NCBI RefSeq assembly: GCF_003751785.1
Contig: NZ_RKIE01000002.1
Span: 248,001 to 312,000, forward strand
Source: Frigoribacterium sp. PhB160
Lineage (GTDB): Bacteria > Actinomycetota > Actinomycetes > Actinomycetales > Microbacteriaceae
Length of the DNA: 64,000 bases
Reading direction: 5' to 3'
Under the pieces are notes generated by a model. The model worked only from the letters and a program-made list of their open reading frames with translations. It was not told the DNA's origin and did no database searches. Shown here piece by piece: positions 1 through 8,765 of this stretch (positions are counted from its first letter, which is position 1; each line of letters starts with the position of its first letter). The translations under genes and the position numbers were made by a program.

Positions 1-2
1 GC

Positions 3-116
3 GACGCCATCGTCTCGATCCCGATCACGGGCGCCGTCGAGTCGCTGAACGCCGGCATGGCCGCGAGCGTCACGCTGTACGAGATCTCGAAGCTGCGCGC
101 CGAGCGCTCCGCGTAG
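3..116 (+). CDS. rlmB: RlmB/TrmH-type rRNA 2'-O-methyltransferase, C-terminal end (partial)
   Basis: The first 37 codons of the window are the end of a gene that starts upstream. They read SIPITGAVESLNAGMAAS and then LYEISKLR, which matches the last conserved motif of SPOUT-class SpoU/TrmH methyltransferases: the knot residues that bind S-adenosylmethionine, followed by the C-terminal helix. The wording is closest to RlmB, which methylates G2251 of 23S rRNA, but the family assignment rests on this short tail only. The gene ends 20 bases before a strong hairpin. Confidence 0.75.
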   Translation, partial: DAIVSIPITGAVESLNAGMAASVTLYEISKLRAERSA

Positions 117-135
117 CGGAGGGCGACCCCCTGCA

Positions 136-172
136 GGAGGCGCGGTGCCGGTCAGTCCGGCACCGCGCCTCC
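136..172. terminator. Hairpin terminator built from the GGAGGCGCGG decamer
   Basis: A perfect 16-bp stem (136-151 with 157-172) closes a 5-base loop. Each arm begins or ends with the GGAGGCGCGG / CCGCGCCTCC decamer that recurs through the window. It lies between the end of the rlmB-like gene and the end of the convergent DUF4032 gene, so it can serve both. There is no U-run, as is usual in actinobacteria. Confidence 0.8.
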
Positions 173-206
173 GGTGCGTCCGGGGTCGTGCGCCCCGGGG
201 CGCGGG

Positions 207-1496
207 TCAGACCTTGGCGCGCCAGTCGTCCTCGTCGGCCTCGAGCAGGTCGGCCTCGGGGAGGGTGATCGACTCGGTCGCGGGCGCGATGACGGTGCGC
301 TCGTCGCGGCGGTGGCGCAGGACGTCGTTGATGTACGAGGTGAGGGCCTCGGCGATCGGCACGTCGCGGTCCTCCTGCTGCGACTGGTACCAGCGGTGCT
401 CGAGCAGCTGGTGGAAGACCTCGGCGGGCTCGAGACGGCCGCGCAGCTCCTTCGGGATCGCCCGGACGACGGGCTCGAAGACGCGGGCGGCCCACTCGTG
501 CGCGACCATCTCCTCGTCGGCCTCGAGGGCGTCGGTGCGGAGGCGGTAGGCGTCGAGGTCGTTGAGCAGGCGGCGGGCCTGGTTCTCTTCCACGTCGAGG
601 CCGGTCAGGCGCAGCAGGCGGCGCGAGTGGTGGCCGGCGTCGACGACCTTGGGCTGGATGCGCACCTGGGTGCCGCCCTCGGCCGTCTTGATCGCGAGCT
701 CCTCGATGTCGAAGCCCAGGTCGTTGAGGCGCTCGACGCGGTCGGTGATGCGCCAGCGCTCGGAGCTGTCGAAGGTCTCGCTGCCGGTCAGCTCGGTCCA
801 GAGGCTGCGGTACTTGGCGACGATGCGGGCGCTCACGTCGACGGCGTCGAGGTTGTCGTCGAGGCGGCCGCCGGCCTCGAGGTCGAGCAGCTCCCCGGCG
901 ATGTTGACGCGGGCGACCTCGAGGTCGTTCTCGCGCTGGCCGTTCGACAGGCCGCCCGGGTAGAGCTTGCCGGTCTCGGCGTCGACGAGGTACGCGGCGA
1001 AGGCGCCGGCGTCGCGGCGGAAGAGCGTGTTCGACAGCGAGACGTCGCCCCAGTAGAAGCCGATGATGTGCAGCCGCACGAGCAGCAGCGCGAGCGCGTC
1101 GACGAGCCGCGCGGCGGTGTCGGGTCGCAGCGTCTGCGAGTAGAGGGCCCGGTAGGGCAGCGAGAACTTGAGGTGCCGGGTGACGAGCACGGGGTTCAGC
1201 AGGCTGCCGTCGACGTCGCGGCGGTTCGTGATGACGGCGAGCGGGTCGACGCAGGGGATGTCCATGCGCTGCAGCGTGCGGAGCATCTCGTACTCGCCCC
1301 GGGCCATCTCGCCCGAGGTCTCCTTGATGGCGATGACGTAGCCGCTGAGGTGGGCGAAGCGCACGAGGTGGCGCGAGATGCCCTTGGGCAGGGTCGCGAT
1401 AGCGTCGTCGGGCCACTCGTCGAGCGGCAGGGCCCACGGCAGGTCGAGCAGCGCGGGGTCGGCCGTGGCCGACGTGATGTTGAGGGAGTCGCTCAT
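207..1496 (-). CDS. DUF4032 family protein with a protein-kinase-like fold signature
   Basis: This 429-residue protein belongs to the actinobacterial DUF4032 family, whose function is not established. The N-terminal half carries a kinase-like pattern: AIKE (Lys58), a catalytic-loop-like GDVSLSNTLF (Asp151, Asn156) and LVDAET (Asp172) in place of the usual DFG/DFE. I infer a lipopolysaccharide-kinase or aminoglycoside-kinase-like fold; activity is not shown. The C-terminal part (about 250-429) is family-specific. The ATG at 1496 follows a weak GAAGG. It is the downstream neighbour, same strand, of an ABC transporter ATPase, separated by 154 bases that contain one decamer copy. Confidence 0.75.
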   Translation of the reverse strand: MSDSLNITSATADPALLDLPWALPLDEWPDDAIATLPKGISRHLVRFAHLSGYVIAIKETSGEMARGEYEMLRTLQRMDIPCVDPLAVITNRRDVDGSLLNPVLVTRHLKFSLPYRALYSQTLRPDTAARLVDALALLLVRLHIIGFYWGDVSLSNTLFRRDAGAFAAYLVDAETGKLYPGGLSNGQRENDLEVARVNIAGELLDLEAGGRLDDNLDAVDVSARIVAKYRSLWTELTGSETFDSSERWRITDRVERLNDLGFDIEELAIKTAEGGTQVRIQPKVVDAGHHSRRLLRLTGLDVEENQARRLLNDLDAYRLRTDALEADEEMVAHEWAARVFEPVVRAIPKELRGRLEPAEVFHQLLEHRWYQSQQEDRDVPIAEALTSYINDVLRHRRDERTVIAPATESITLPEADLLEADEDDWRAKV

Positions 1497-1650
1497 GGGG
1501 GCCTTCGGGGTGCGGGGACGAGGAGGCGCGGTGCCGGCGGGACGGGGCGGCGGCGGTTCGGCGGGGGCCGGGCCGACGAGAGCGGCCCGTCGGGGCCGCG
1601 GGGAGCCGGGTGGCTCCGAGCGGTCCCGACGGGCCGGTCCGAGGGTGTCG

Positions 1651-2751
<1,101 letters not shown>

Positions 2752-2819
2752 GATCATTTCTCCTTCACCGGCAGGTACGTGCCGGACGATCCGTTGTGAT
2801 GGACGGTTTCGCAACCGAG

Positions 2820-2837
2820 GTGGTCTACGGTGACCAC
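2820..2837. promoter_or_regulatory. Operator-like inverted repeat GTGGTC-N6-GACCAC
   Basis: This is a perfect 6+6 inverted repeat in the 309-bp divergent region (2752-3060) between the ABC ATPase gene and the DsbA-like gene. Its place, 69 bases upstream of the ATPase start, suits a regulator binding site. No adjacent regulator gene identifies the protein that would bind. The rest of the gap holds a weak rightward promoter candidate (TTGGAC at 2916, TAAGCT at 2941) and a tandem repeat. Confidence 0.45.
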
Positions 2838-2978
2838 TCCTCACAGTATGGCACCCGAACGGGCGGGGGAGAGCCCGTCGTGCGGCTCCCGGCCTCGCGA
2901 CGTCGATGCGATCGTTTGGACTTTTCCCAGCCCGCGCTCTTAAGCTCTCTCGGGCCCTGGCACTCGCGGGGCTCCCCC

Positions 2979-3046
2979 CAGCACGACGCGACGGCGACAC
3001 ATGTCGCGCATCCAGCACGACGTGACGGCGACGCCCGTCGCGCATC
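2979..3046. repeat. Two tandem 34-bp imperfect repeats, each with a GCGAC-N4-GTCGC hairpin
   Basis: Units 2979-3012 and 3013-3046 are head-to-tail and differ at only a few bases. The differences fall mainly in the 4-base loop, so both copies keep the GCGAC/GTCGC stem. The array ends 14 bases before the ATG of the DsbA-like gene and would lie in its mRNA leader. Confidence 0.7.
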
Positions 3047-3060
3047 GAGGACTTCACGCC

Positions 3061-4044
3061 ATGACTGACAACGACGCACCGCTGAGCAAGAACCAGCGAC
3101 GAGCCGCCGCCCGGCAGAAGGCGCAGCTGGCCCGTCAGAAGCAGAAGCGCCGCCAGCGCGCCGGCAAGTGGTTCATCCAGGGCGGCCTCGCGATCGTCGT
3201 CGTGGCCATCGTCGTCGGCGTCGTGCTCGTCATCACGAACAGCATCCGCCCGGCGGGCCCCGGCCCCGCGAACATGGCGAGCGACGGCATCCGCATCGGC
3301 CAGGACTTCGTCGCCGAGACGACCCCCGCGCTCGCCGCCGACGAGGAGCCCGAGGCCACCGAGACGACGGCCTCCTCCGACACCGTCGACATCGTCGTCT
3401 ACCTCGACTACCTCTGCCCGATCTGCGGCGCCTTCGAGGCCGCCAACAACGAGTACATCTCGGGCCTGGTCTCGTCCGGCGCCGCGACGGTCGAGTACCA
3501 CCCGATCGCCATCCTCACCAACAGCTCGCTCGGCACCAAGTACTCGAACCGGGCCGCGAACGCCGCGGCCTGCGTCGCGAACTACTCGCCCGACTCGTTC
3601 TTCGACTTCAACACCGCCATGTTCGAGCAGCAGCCCGAGGAGGGCACGCGCGGCCTCGACGACTCGGCCCTCGCCGACATCGCCACGGGCGTCGACGGCG
3701 TGCAGCAGGCGTCGCAGATCCGCCAGTGCATCGACGACCAGGAGTTCGCGTCGTGGGTCACCGCGGCGACCGAGCGCGTGCTCGACGGCCCGCTGCCCAA
3801 CAGCGACGTCGAGACGTTCGCCGGCACCCCGACCGTCCTCGTCAACGGCCAGCAGTACGACCCGAGCCTCCCCTTCACGAACGAGGAGTTCCGCAACTTC
3901 GTGATCACCGCTGCCGGCAACAGCTACGCCGACGCCGGCAGCGCGTCGCCGACCCCGTCGGCCACGCCGAGCGCGACGCCCGCCCCGAGCGCGACGCCCG
4001 CCCCGGCCGAGGAGCCGGCGCCGGCCGAGACGCCCGCGCAGTAG
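3061..4044 (+). CDS. Membrane-anchored DsbA-like thioredoxin-fold protein
   Basis: A 327-residue protein with a basic cytoplasmic tail (1-36), one membrane segment (about 41-59) and an extracytoplasmic thioredoxin fold with redox motif CPIC (Cys119, Cys122) and a cis-proline region near GTPTVLVNG. The C-terminus is a low-complexity Pro/Ala/Thr tail of about 35 residues. The family (DsbA-like, thioredoxin_4) forms or isomerises disulfides in secreted proteins, and is also found in actinobacteria next to membrane serine kinases. An in-frame ATG at 3001 exists, but it would translate the tandem repeat; ATG 3061 has GAGGA upstream and fits the family better. Confidence 0.85.
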   Translation: MTDNDAPLSKNQRRAAARQKAQLARQKQKRRQRAGKWFIQGGLAIVVVAIVVGVVLVITNSIRPAGPGPANMASDGIRIGQDFVAETTPALAADEEPEATETTASSDTVDIVVYLDYLCPICGAFEAANNEYISGLVSSGAATVEYHPIAILTNSSLGTKYSNRAANAAACVANYSPDSFFDFNTAMFEQQPEEGTRGLDDSALADIATGVDGVQQASQIRQCIDDQEFASWVTAATERVLDGPLPNSDVETFAGTPTVLVNGQQYDPSLPFTNEEFRNFVITAAGNSYADAGSASPTPSATPSATPAPSATPAPAEEPAPAETPAQ

Positions 4045-4092
4045 CGCTCGGGCGCCCGTCCGCGCTCGGCCGCCCTCGTTCGGCGTCGCGCG

Positions 4093-4683
4093 TCAGTCGC
4101 GGCGCCTCGGGTGCGGCACGACCTCGTCGGGGCCCCGTGAGCCGCGCGCCGGCGGCAGCCCGCCGCGTCGCCGCGGCGTCGGCACCGGCAGGTCGTGCAG
4201 CACGACGTCGCGCACCTCGCCGGCGTCGAGCGTGAGCGTCAGGTAGGTCGGGAACGGCTGACGACGCCGCTCGGTCGGCGAGCCCGGGTTGAGCAGGCGC
4301 ATGCCGCCGGGGGTGGTCGTGTCCCACGGGATGTGGCTGTGCCCGAAGACGAGGAGGGCGACGCCGGGGTGGAGGCGGTCCAGGCGGGTCTCGCGCGCCT
4401 CCTTCTGCCCGGTCTCGTGGACGACGACGAGCCGCACGCCGTCGACCGTGGTGTCGACCACCTCGGGCAGCCGTGCGCGCACGTCGTCGCCGTCGTTGTT
4501 GCCCCAGACCCCGACGACGAGGCGCGACCGGGCCTCGAACTCGTCGAGAAGCGGCACGCCGGTCCAGTCGCCCGCGTGCACGACCATGTCCGCGCTCTCG
4601 ACCGCGCGCCACAGCTGCGGCGGCACGGCGCGCGCCTTCTGCGGGACGTGGGTGTCGGACACGACGACGACGGAGGTGCTCAC
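4093..4683 (-). CDS. YfcE/MJ0936-type metallophosphoesterase
   Basis: This is a 196-residue calcineurin-like phosphoesterase with the metal-binding blocks in order: SDTH (Asp10, His12), HAGD (Asp39), GNND (61-64), VHETG (His89) and GHSH (114-117). The family hydrolyses phosphodiesters with two divalent metals, and the natural substrate is unknown. The C-terminus adds an Arg/Pro-rich tail of about 40 residues beyond the usual domain. The GTG start is supported by a TAGCGT -10 box exactly 6 bases upstream, so the mRNA is probably leaderless. Confidence 0.85.
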   Translation of the reverse strand: MSTSVVVVSDTHVPQKARAVPPQLWRAVESADMVVHAGDWTGVPLLDEFEARSRLVVGVWGNNDGDDVRARLPEVVDTTVDGVRLVVVHETGQKEARETRLDRLHPGVALLVFGHSHIPWDTTTPGGMRLLNPGSPTERRRQPFPTYLTLTLDAGEVRDVVLHDLPVPTPRRRGGLPPARGSRGPDEVVPHPRRRD

Positions 4684-4859
4684 GCGCCCACGCTAGGCGT
4701 CCGCGCTGCGGGTGGCCGGAGACGGCACGGGCGGCGGCGCGCCCTCGCGGTTCCGGGCCTCGGGGGCCCGGACGGGGTTTGCTGGGGGTCTGCCGAACGA
4801 CCAGATCGGCGACCACAGCAGCAGGCGCCCCGGGCCCGCACCGAGAAAGAGGACCACGC

Positions 4860-6002
4860 GTGGCACTATTCCGCAGTCATGAGAGCCAGAAGGCGGCGGA
4901 GGCGGCCGACGCCGTCGCCACGCAGGCCAACCAGTGGGGCGACGGCTTCGGGCGGCTCGCGACCCGCTCGATCCAGATCATCGTCGTCGTCGTCGTGCTC
5001 ATCGGGCTGGTCTACGCGATCCAGACGCTGAGCCTCGTCGCCATCCCCGTGCTGCTCGCCTTGATCTTCGCCTCGGCGATGCACCCCGTCGTCTCGTTCC
5101 TCCGCAAGCACCGCGTCCCGTCGCTGCTCGCGACCCTGATCGCCCTGATCGGCGTGCTCGTCGTGCTCGGCCTCGTCGGCTGGCTCGTCGTCTGGGCCGT
5201 CGAGAACCAGGCCAGCCAGCTCGTCTCGCAGGCGCAGAAGGGCATCACGCAGCTGCAGGACTTCATCACGACGCTGCCCTTCTCGATCACCGACGAGCAG
5301 ATCGAGAGCGTCCGCGACACGGTCGTCAACTTCATCACCAGCGCCTCGTTCGGCAACGGCGCCCTCGCCGGTGCGAGCGCGGTCGGCAGCTTCGCGACCG
5401 GCCTCGTGCTGATGATCGTCGTCCTGTTCTTCTTCCTCAAGGACGGGCCCGCCATCTGGGAGTTCATGCTCCGTCCCTTCCGCGGCGAGCAGTACGCCCG
5501 GGCCCGCCGCATCGGCGACAAGACGGTCTCGACGCTGGGCGGCTACGTCCGCGGCACGGCCACCGTCGCCGCCGTCGACGCGATCGGCATCGGCGTCGGC
5601 CTCGCCATCATCGGCGTGCCCCTCGCCGTGCCGCTGGCCGTCGTCGTGTTCCTCACCGCTTTCATCCCGCTGGTCGGCGCCACGGCGGCCGGAATCCTCG
5701 CCGCCCTGGTCGCCCTGGTCGCCAACGGCCCCGTCGCGGCCATCTGGGTCGTCGCGGTCGTCGTGCTGGTCAACCAGCTCGAGGGCAACCTGCTGCAGCC
5801 CGTGCTCATGGGTCGCACGCTGAAGCTCCACGGCCTCGTCATCCTCGTCGCCCTGACCGCGGGCACCGTGCTCGGCGGCATCGTCGGCGCGGTCATCGCC
5901 GTGCCGCTCACCGCGGTGGCCTGGGGCATCGTGCAGGTCTGGCGCGGTCCCGACCAGCCTGCCGAGATGTTCCGGCAGAAGAGGCCGGAAGAGGTGCGCT
6001 AG
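4860..6002 (+). CDS. AI-2E family transporter (permease), copy 1
   Basis: A 380-residue polytopic membrane protein of the AI-2E/PerM family. It has paired hydrophobic helices after a short charged N-terminus, a central extracytoplasmic segment (about 120-170), then the conserved membrane run with FFLKDG, GYVRGT and the signature region AFIPLVGA followed by LEGNLLQPVLMG. Members export small molecules or act in ion/pH homeostasis; the AI-2 label is historical. GTG 4860 is chosen because GAGG lies 8 bases upstream. A second family member is at 59520. Confidence 0.85.
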   Translation: MALFRSHESQKAAEAADAVATQANQWGDGFGRLATRSIQIIVVVVVLIGLVYAIQTLSLVAIPVLLALIFASAMHPVVSFLRKHRVPSLLATLIALIGVLVVLGLVGWLVVWAVENQASQLVSQAQKGITQLQDFITTLPFSITDEQIESVRDTVVNFITSASFGNGALAGASAVGSFATGLVLMIVVLFFFLKDGPAIWEFMLRPFRGEQYARARRIGDKTVSTLGGYVRGTATVAAVDAIGIGVGLAIIGVPLAVPLAVVVFLTAFIPLVGATAAGILAALVALVANGPVAAIWVVAVVVLVNQLEGNLLQPVLMGRTLKLHGLVILVALTAGTVLGGIVGAVIAVPLTAVAWGIVQVWRGPDQPAEMFRQKRPEEVR

Positions 6003-6020
6003 CCAGCGCTCGCAGCCTCG

Positions 6021-6057
6021 GGAGGCGCGGTGTCCGTCCGACGGGCCCCGCGCCTCC
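6021..6057. terminator. Decamer-armed hairpin terminator
   Basis: GGAGGCGCGG (6021-6030) pairs with CCGCGCCTCC (6048-6057), with partial pairing inside. It follows the AI-2E gene stop by 18 bases and separates it from the drug-exporter unit. Confidence 0.75.
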
Positions 6058-6127
6058 GGCGTCCGCCCGCCCTCGAGGGATCGGGACGGGCCGGGCGAAA
6101 GAAATCTGCGCGATCTGCACGAAAGTG

Positions 6128-6170
6128 GTTGCGGATCGTCAACTGACGCGTATGGTTGTGGTTCTACAAC
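6128..6170 (+). promoter_or_regulatory. Two MarR-type operators (GTTG-N8-CAAC) over a promoter
   Basis: Two 16-bp sites of form GTTG-N8-CAAC lie at 6128-6143 and 6155-6170, with centres 27 bases apart. The second extends to a perfect GTTGT-N6-ACAAC. A TTGCGG / TATGGT pair (6129-6134, 6151-6156, spacer 16) lies within them, so a bound regulator would block transcription of the exporter and its MarR gene. Autoregulation by the downstream MarR is my inference. Confidence 0.7.
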
Positions 6171-6223
6171 TACCTGGCCGACGACGTCCGGGCCCCCTCA
6201 CGCTGAACCACCACGGAGCCACC

Positions 6224-8257
6224 TTGTCGCAGACCAGCACCGCCGCGGGCACGAAGCCCACGGCCCACCACGAACCGGGCGAAGCCCCCGGCATGAGCCA
6301 CCGCGAAGTCCTCACGGCCCTGTCGGGCCTGCTGATGGGCATGCTCGTGGCGATCCTCTCGTCGACCGTCGTGTCGACCTCGCTGCCGCGCATCGTCAGC
6401 GACCTGAACGGCAGCCAGACCTCGTACACCTGGGTCATCACCGCGACCCTCCTCGCGACGACCGTCAGCACGCCGCTCTGGGGCAAGTTCTCCGACCTCA
6501 CGAACCGCAAGGTGCTGCTGCAGGTCGCGCTCGTCCTGTTCGTGCTCGCCTCGGTCGCGGCCGGGTTCTCGCAGAACACCGCGACGCTGATCACGTTCCG
6601 CGTCTTCCAGGGCCTCGGCGCCGGCGGCCTGACCGCCCTGGTGCAGGTCGTCATGAGCGACATCATCAGCCCGCGCGAGCGCGGTCGGTACATGGGCTAC
6701 CTCGGCGCCGTGATGAGCGTCGGCACCATCGGCGGCCCCCTGCTCGGCGGAGTCCTCACCGACTCGATCGGCTGGCGCTGGAACTTCTTCGTCGGCGTGC
6801 CCGTCGGCGTCGCCGCGCTCATCGTCATCCAGCGCACCCTGCACCTGCCCCCGAAGCCCAAGAAGGCCGTCGTCGTCGACTACTGGGGCGCGGGCCTGAT
6901 CGCCGGCGGCGTCTCGCTGCTGCTCGTCTGGGTGTCGCTCGGCGGCAAGCAGTTCGACTGGAACTCGACCACCAGCTGGCTGATGGGCGTCGGCGCGGCC
7001 GTGCTGCTCGCGCTCGCCGTCGTCGTGGAGTTCCGCTCGAAGGAGCCGATCATCCCCCTGACGCTCTTCAAGAACCGCACCTTCACCTTCGCGGTCGTCG
7101 CGTCGCTCAGCGTCGGCGTCGCGATGTTCGGCACGAGCGTCTTCCTCGGCCAGTACATGCAGCTGGCCCGTGGCCAGTCGCCGACCATGGCGGGCATCCT
7201 GACCCTGCCGATGGTCCTCGGCCTGCTCATCTCGTCGATGGTCGCCGGTGCGCTCATCTCGAAGTACGGCAAGTGGAAGCCCTACATGATCGTGGGCTCC
7301 GTGCTGCTCGCCGCCGGCCTGTTCCTCATGTCGACCATCGAGTACGACACGAACTTCGCCATCGTCTCCGTCTTCATGGCGATGATGGGCCTCGGCATCG
7401 GCATGGTGATGCAGAACCTCGTCCTCGTCGTGCAGAACTCGGTCGACGTGAGCGTCGTCGGGGCGGCCTCGTCGAGCGTCGCGTTCTTCCGCAGCCTCGG
7501 CGGCACCATCGGCGTCTCGGTCATGGGCGCCGTTCTCGGCACCAAGGTCTCGGGCTACATCACCGACGGCCTCACCGACGCCGGGGTCGACCCGAGCGCG
7601 CTCGGCAGCGGCGGCTCGACGAGCATCCCCGACCTCAGCACCGTGCCCGGCCCGATCCGCACCATCATCGAGTCGGCCTACGGCCAGGGCGTCGCCGACG
7701 TCTTCCTCATCGCGGCGCCGCTCGCCGTCATCACCATCGTGTTCGTCTGCCTGCTGCCGAACGTCGAGCTCGGCACGAAGACCGGCATCCAGCGTGCCGC
7801 CGCCGCGACCGACGGCCCCGACGACGCGTCGACCGACGGCTCGGCCGCGTCGTCCGCCTCGGCCGCCGAGAAGGGCGTCTCGGCCACGGCCGCCCTGGCC
7901 CCCGCGGTCTCGAGCGCGCCGGTGACGAGCACCGAGCGGGTCGACGGCGGCGACGCGGTCGGCGCCGGGCAGCGCACCACGACGGACGCGAGCGCCACGA
8001 GCGACGTCAGCCCCGAGGCGCCGAGCGCCGGAGGCACGGTGCCGGCCCCGCAGCCGGCCCCGATGTCCCCGGTCGACGCGGGCCGCGCCTCCCCGGTGCA
8101 CCACGCCCACGCGGCAGCCCCCACCGGCGCCATCGACACGGTGCTCGCCACGAACGCCGCCGAGGTCGCCGGGCACCCCGTGACCGACGACGAGCTGGCC
8201 GAGAGCCCCGTCTTCTCGTCCCTGGTCGAGGAGAAGGATGTCTCCGGTCGACGCTGA
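6224..8257 (+). CDS. EmrB/QacA-type MFS drug exporter (DHA2 family)
   Basis: A 677-residue, 14-helix major facilitator. Motif A WGKFSDLTNRK lies after helix 2, the motif C-like stretch GGPLLGG in helix 5, and a long periplasmic loop before the last helix. Helices end near residue 525; the remaining 150 residues are an Ala/Ser/Thr/Asp-rich cytoplasmic tail absent from most EmrB proteins and probably disordered. Start TTG 6224 has GGAG 5 bases upstream. The gene sits under two MarR-type operators and precedes a marR gene, so it is probably an inducible antibiotic or toxicant exporter. The substrate cannot be read from sequence. Confidence 0.9.
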   Translation: MSQTSTAAGTKPTAHHEPGEAPGMSHREVLTALSGLLMGMLVAILSSTVVSTSLPRIVSDLNGSQTSYTWVITATLLATTVSTPLWGKFSDLTNRKVLLQVALVLFVLASVAAGFSQNTATLITFRVFQGLGAGGLTALVQVVMSDIISPRERGRYMGYLGAVMSVGTIGGPLLGGVLTDSIGWRWNFFVGVPVGVAALIVIQRTLHLPPKPKKAVVVDYWGAGLIAGGVSLLLVWVSLGGKQFDWNSTTSWLMGVGAAVLLALAVVVEFRSKEPIIPLTLFKNRTFTFAVVASLSVGVAMFGTSVFLGQYMQLARGQSPTMAGILTLPMVLGLLISSMVAGALISKYGKWKPYMIVGSVLLAAGLFLMSTIEYDTNFAIVSVFMAMMGLGIGMVMQNLVLVVQNSVDVSVVGAASSSVAFFRSLGGTIGVSVMGAVLGTKVSGYITDGLTDAGVDPSALGSGGSTSIPDLSTVPGPIRTIIESAYGQGVADVFLIAAPLAVITIVFVCLLPNVELGTKTGIQRAAAATDGPDDASTDGSAASSASAAEKGVSATAALAPAVSSAPVTSTERVDGGDAVGAGQRTTTDASATSDVSPEAPSAGGTVPAPQPAPMSPVDAGRASPVHHAHAAAPTGAIDTVLATNAAEVAGHPVTDDELAESPVFSSLVEEKDVSGRR

Positions 8258-8262
8258 GGCGC

Positions 8263-8291
8263 GAGGCGCGGTGCAGGACGCGCCGCGCCTC
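8263..8291. terminator. Decamer-armed hairpin between exporter and marR
   Basis: GAGGCGCGG (8263-8271) pairs with CCGCGCCTC (8283-8291) across an 11-base loop, 5 bases after the exporter stop. It may act as an attenuator lowering marR transcription relative to the exporter. If marR instead starts at 8238, the hairpin lies within its coding sequence. Confidence 0.55.
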
Positions 8292-8324
8292 CCCGGGCCG
8301 GACGACGAGGGCCGCGAGGGCCTC

Positions 8325-8747
8325 ATGGCCGGCGTCGTCGACGAGATCGGCTCCATGATGGTCGAGGCCAAGCGCACGATCGCCGCCGCCGCCTCGAGGT
8401 TCGACCCCGACGTGCCGCCGACCGCCTTCTACGTGCTGCGCTACGTGATGAAGCACCAGCCCTGCACGGCCGGCGACATCGTCAAGGCGATGGCCATCGA
8501 CAAGAGCGCGGTCAGCCGTCAGGTCGCCGTGCTGCGCGAGGCGGGCTTCGTCGAGGTCGTCCCCGACGCCGCCGACGGCCGCGTCATGATGCTCGGCAGC
8601 ACCGAGCGCGCCGAGGTGCGCATGCTCGAGGTGCGGCACGAGAACCGCGCGGTGTTCCGCAGCCACGTCGAGGGCTGGACCGACGACGAGCTCGCGGAGT
8701 TCGCCGGGTGGCTGCACCGCTTCAACACGCCGGCCGGTCAGCGGTAG
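8325..8747 (+). CDS. MarR-family transcriptional regulator of the exporter
   Basis: This is a 140-residue winged-helix protein. The recognition region DIVKAMAIDKSAVSRQVAVL and the wing DAADGRV are both clear, flanked by dimerisation helices. I favour ATG 8325 (GAGGG upstream). An in-frame ATG at 8238 would overlap the exporter by 20 bases and has a good GAGGAGAAGG, but it would add 29 residues encoded mostly by the decamer hairpin. The protein probably binds the GTTG-N8-CAAC pair in front of the exporter and represses the unit until a ligand binds. Confidence 0.85.
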   Translation: MAGVVDEIGSMMVEAKRTIAAAASRFDPDVPPTAFYVLRYVMKHQPCTAGDIVKAMAIDKSAVSRQVAVLREAGFVEVVPDAADGRVMMLGSTERAEVRMLEVRHENRAVFRSHVEGWTDDELAEFAGWLHRFNTPAGQR

Positions 8748-8765
8748 CAGGGCCGCGGCCGCCCG

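Noticed and set aside
2979..3046. CRISPR array
   Set aside because: Only two head-to-tail units without spacers, and no cas genes.
8238..8324. N-terminal 29-residue extension of the MarR protein
   Set aside because: Its codons are largely the decamer hairpin. The MarR fold begins after ATG 8325, which has its own GAGGG. The upstream start remains possible.
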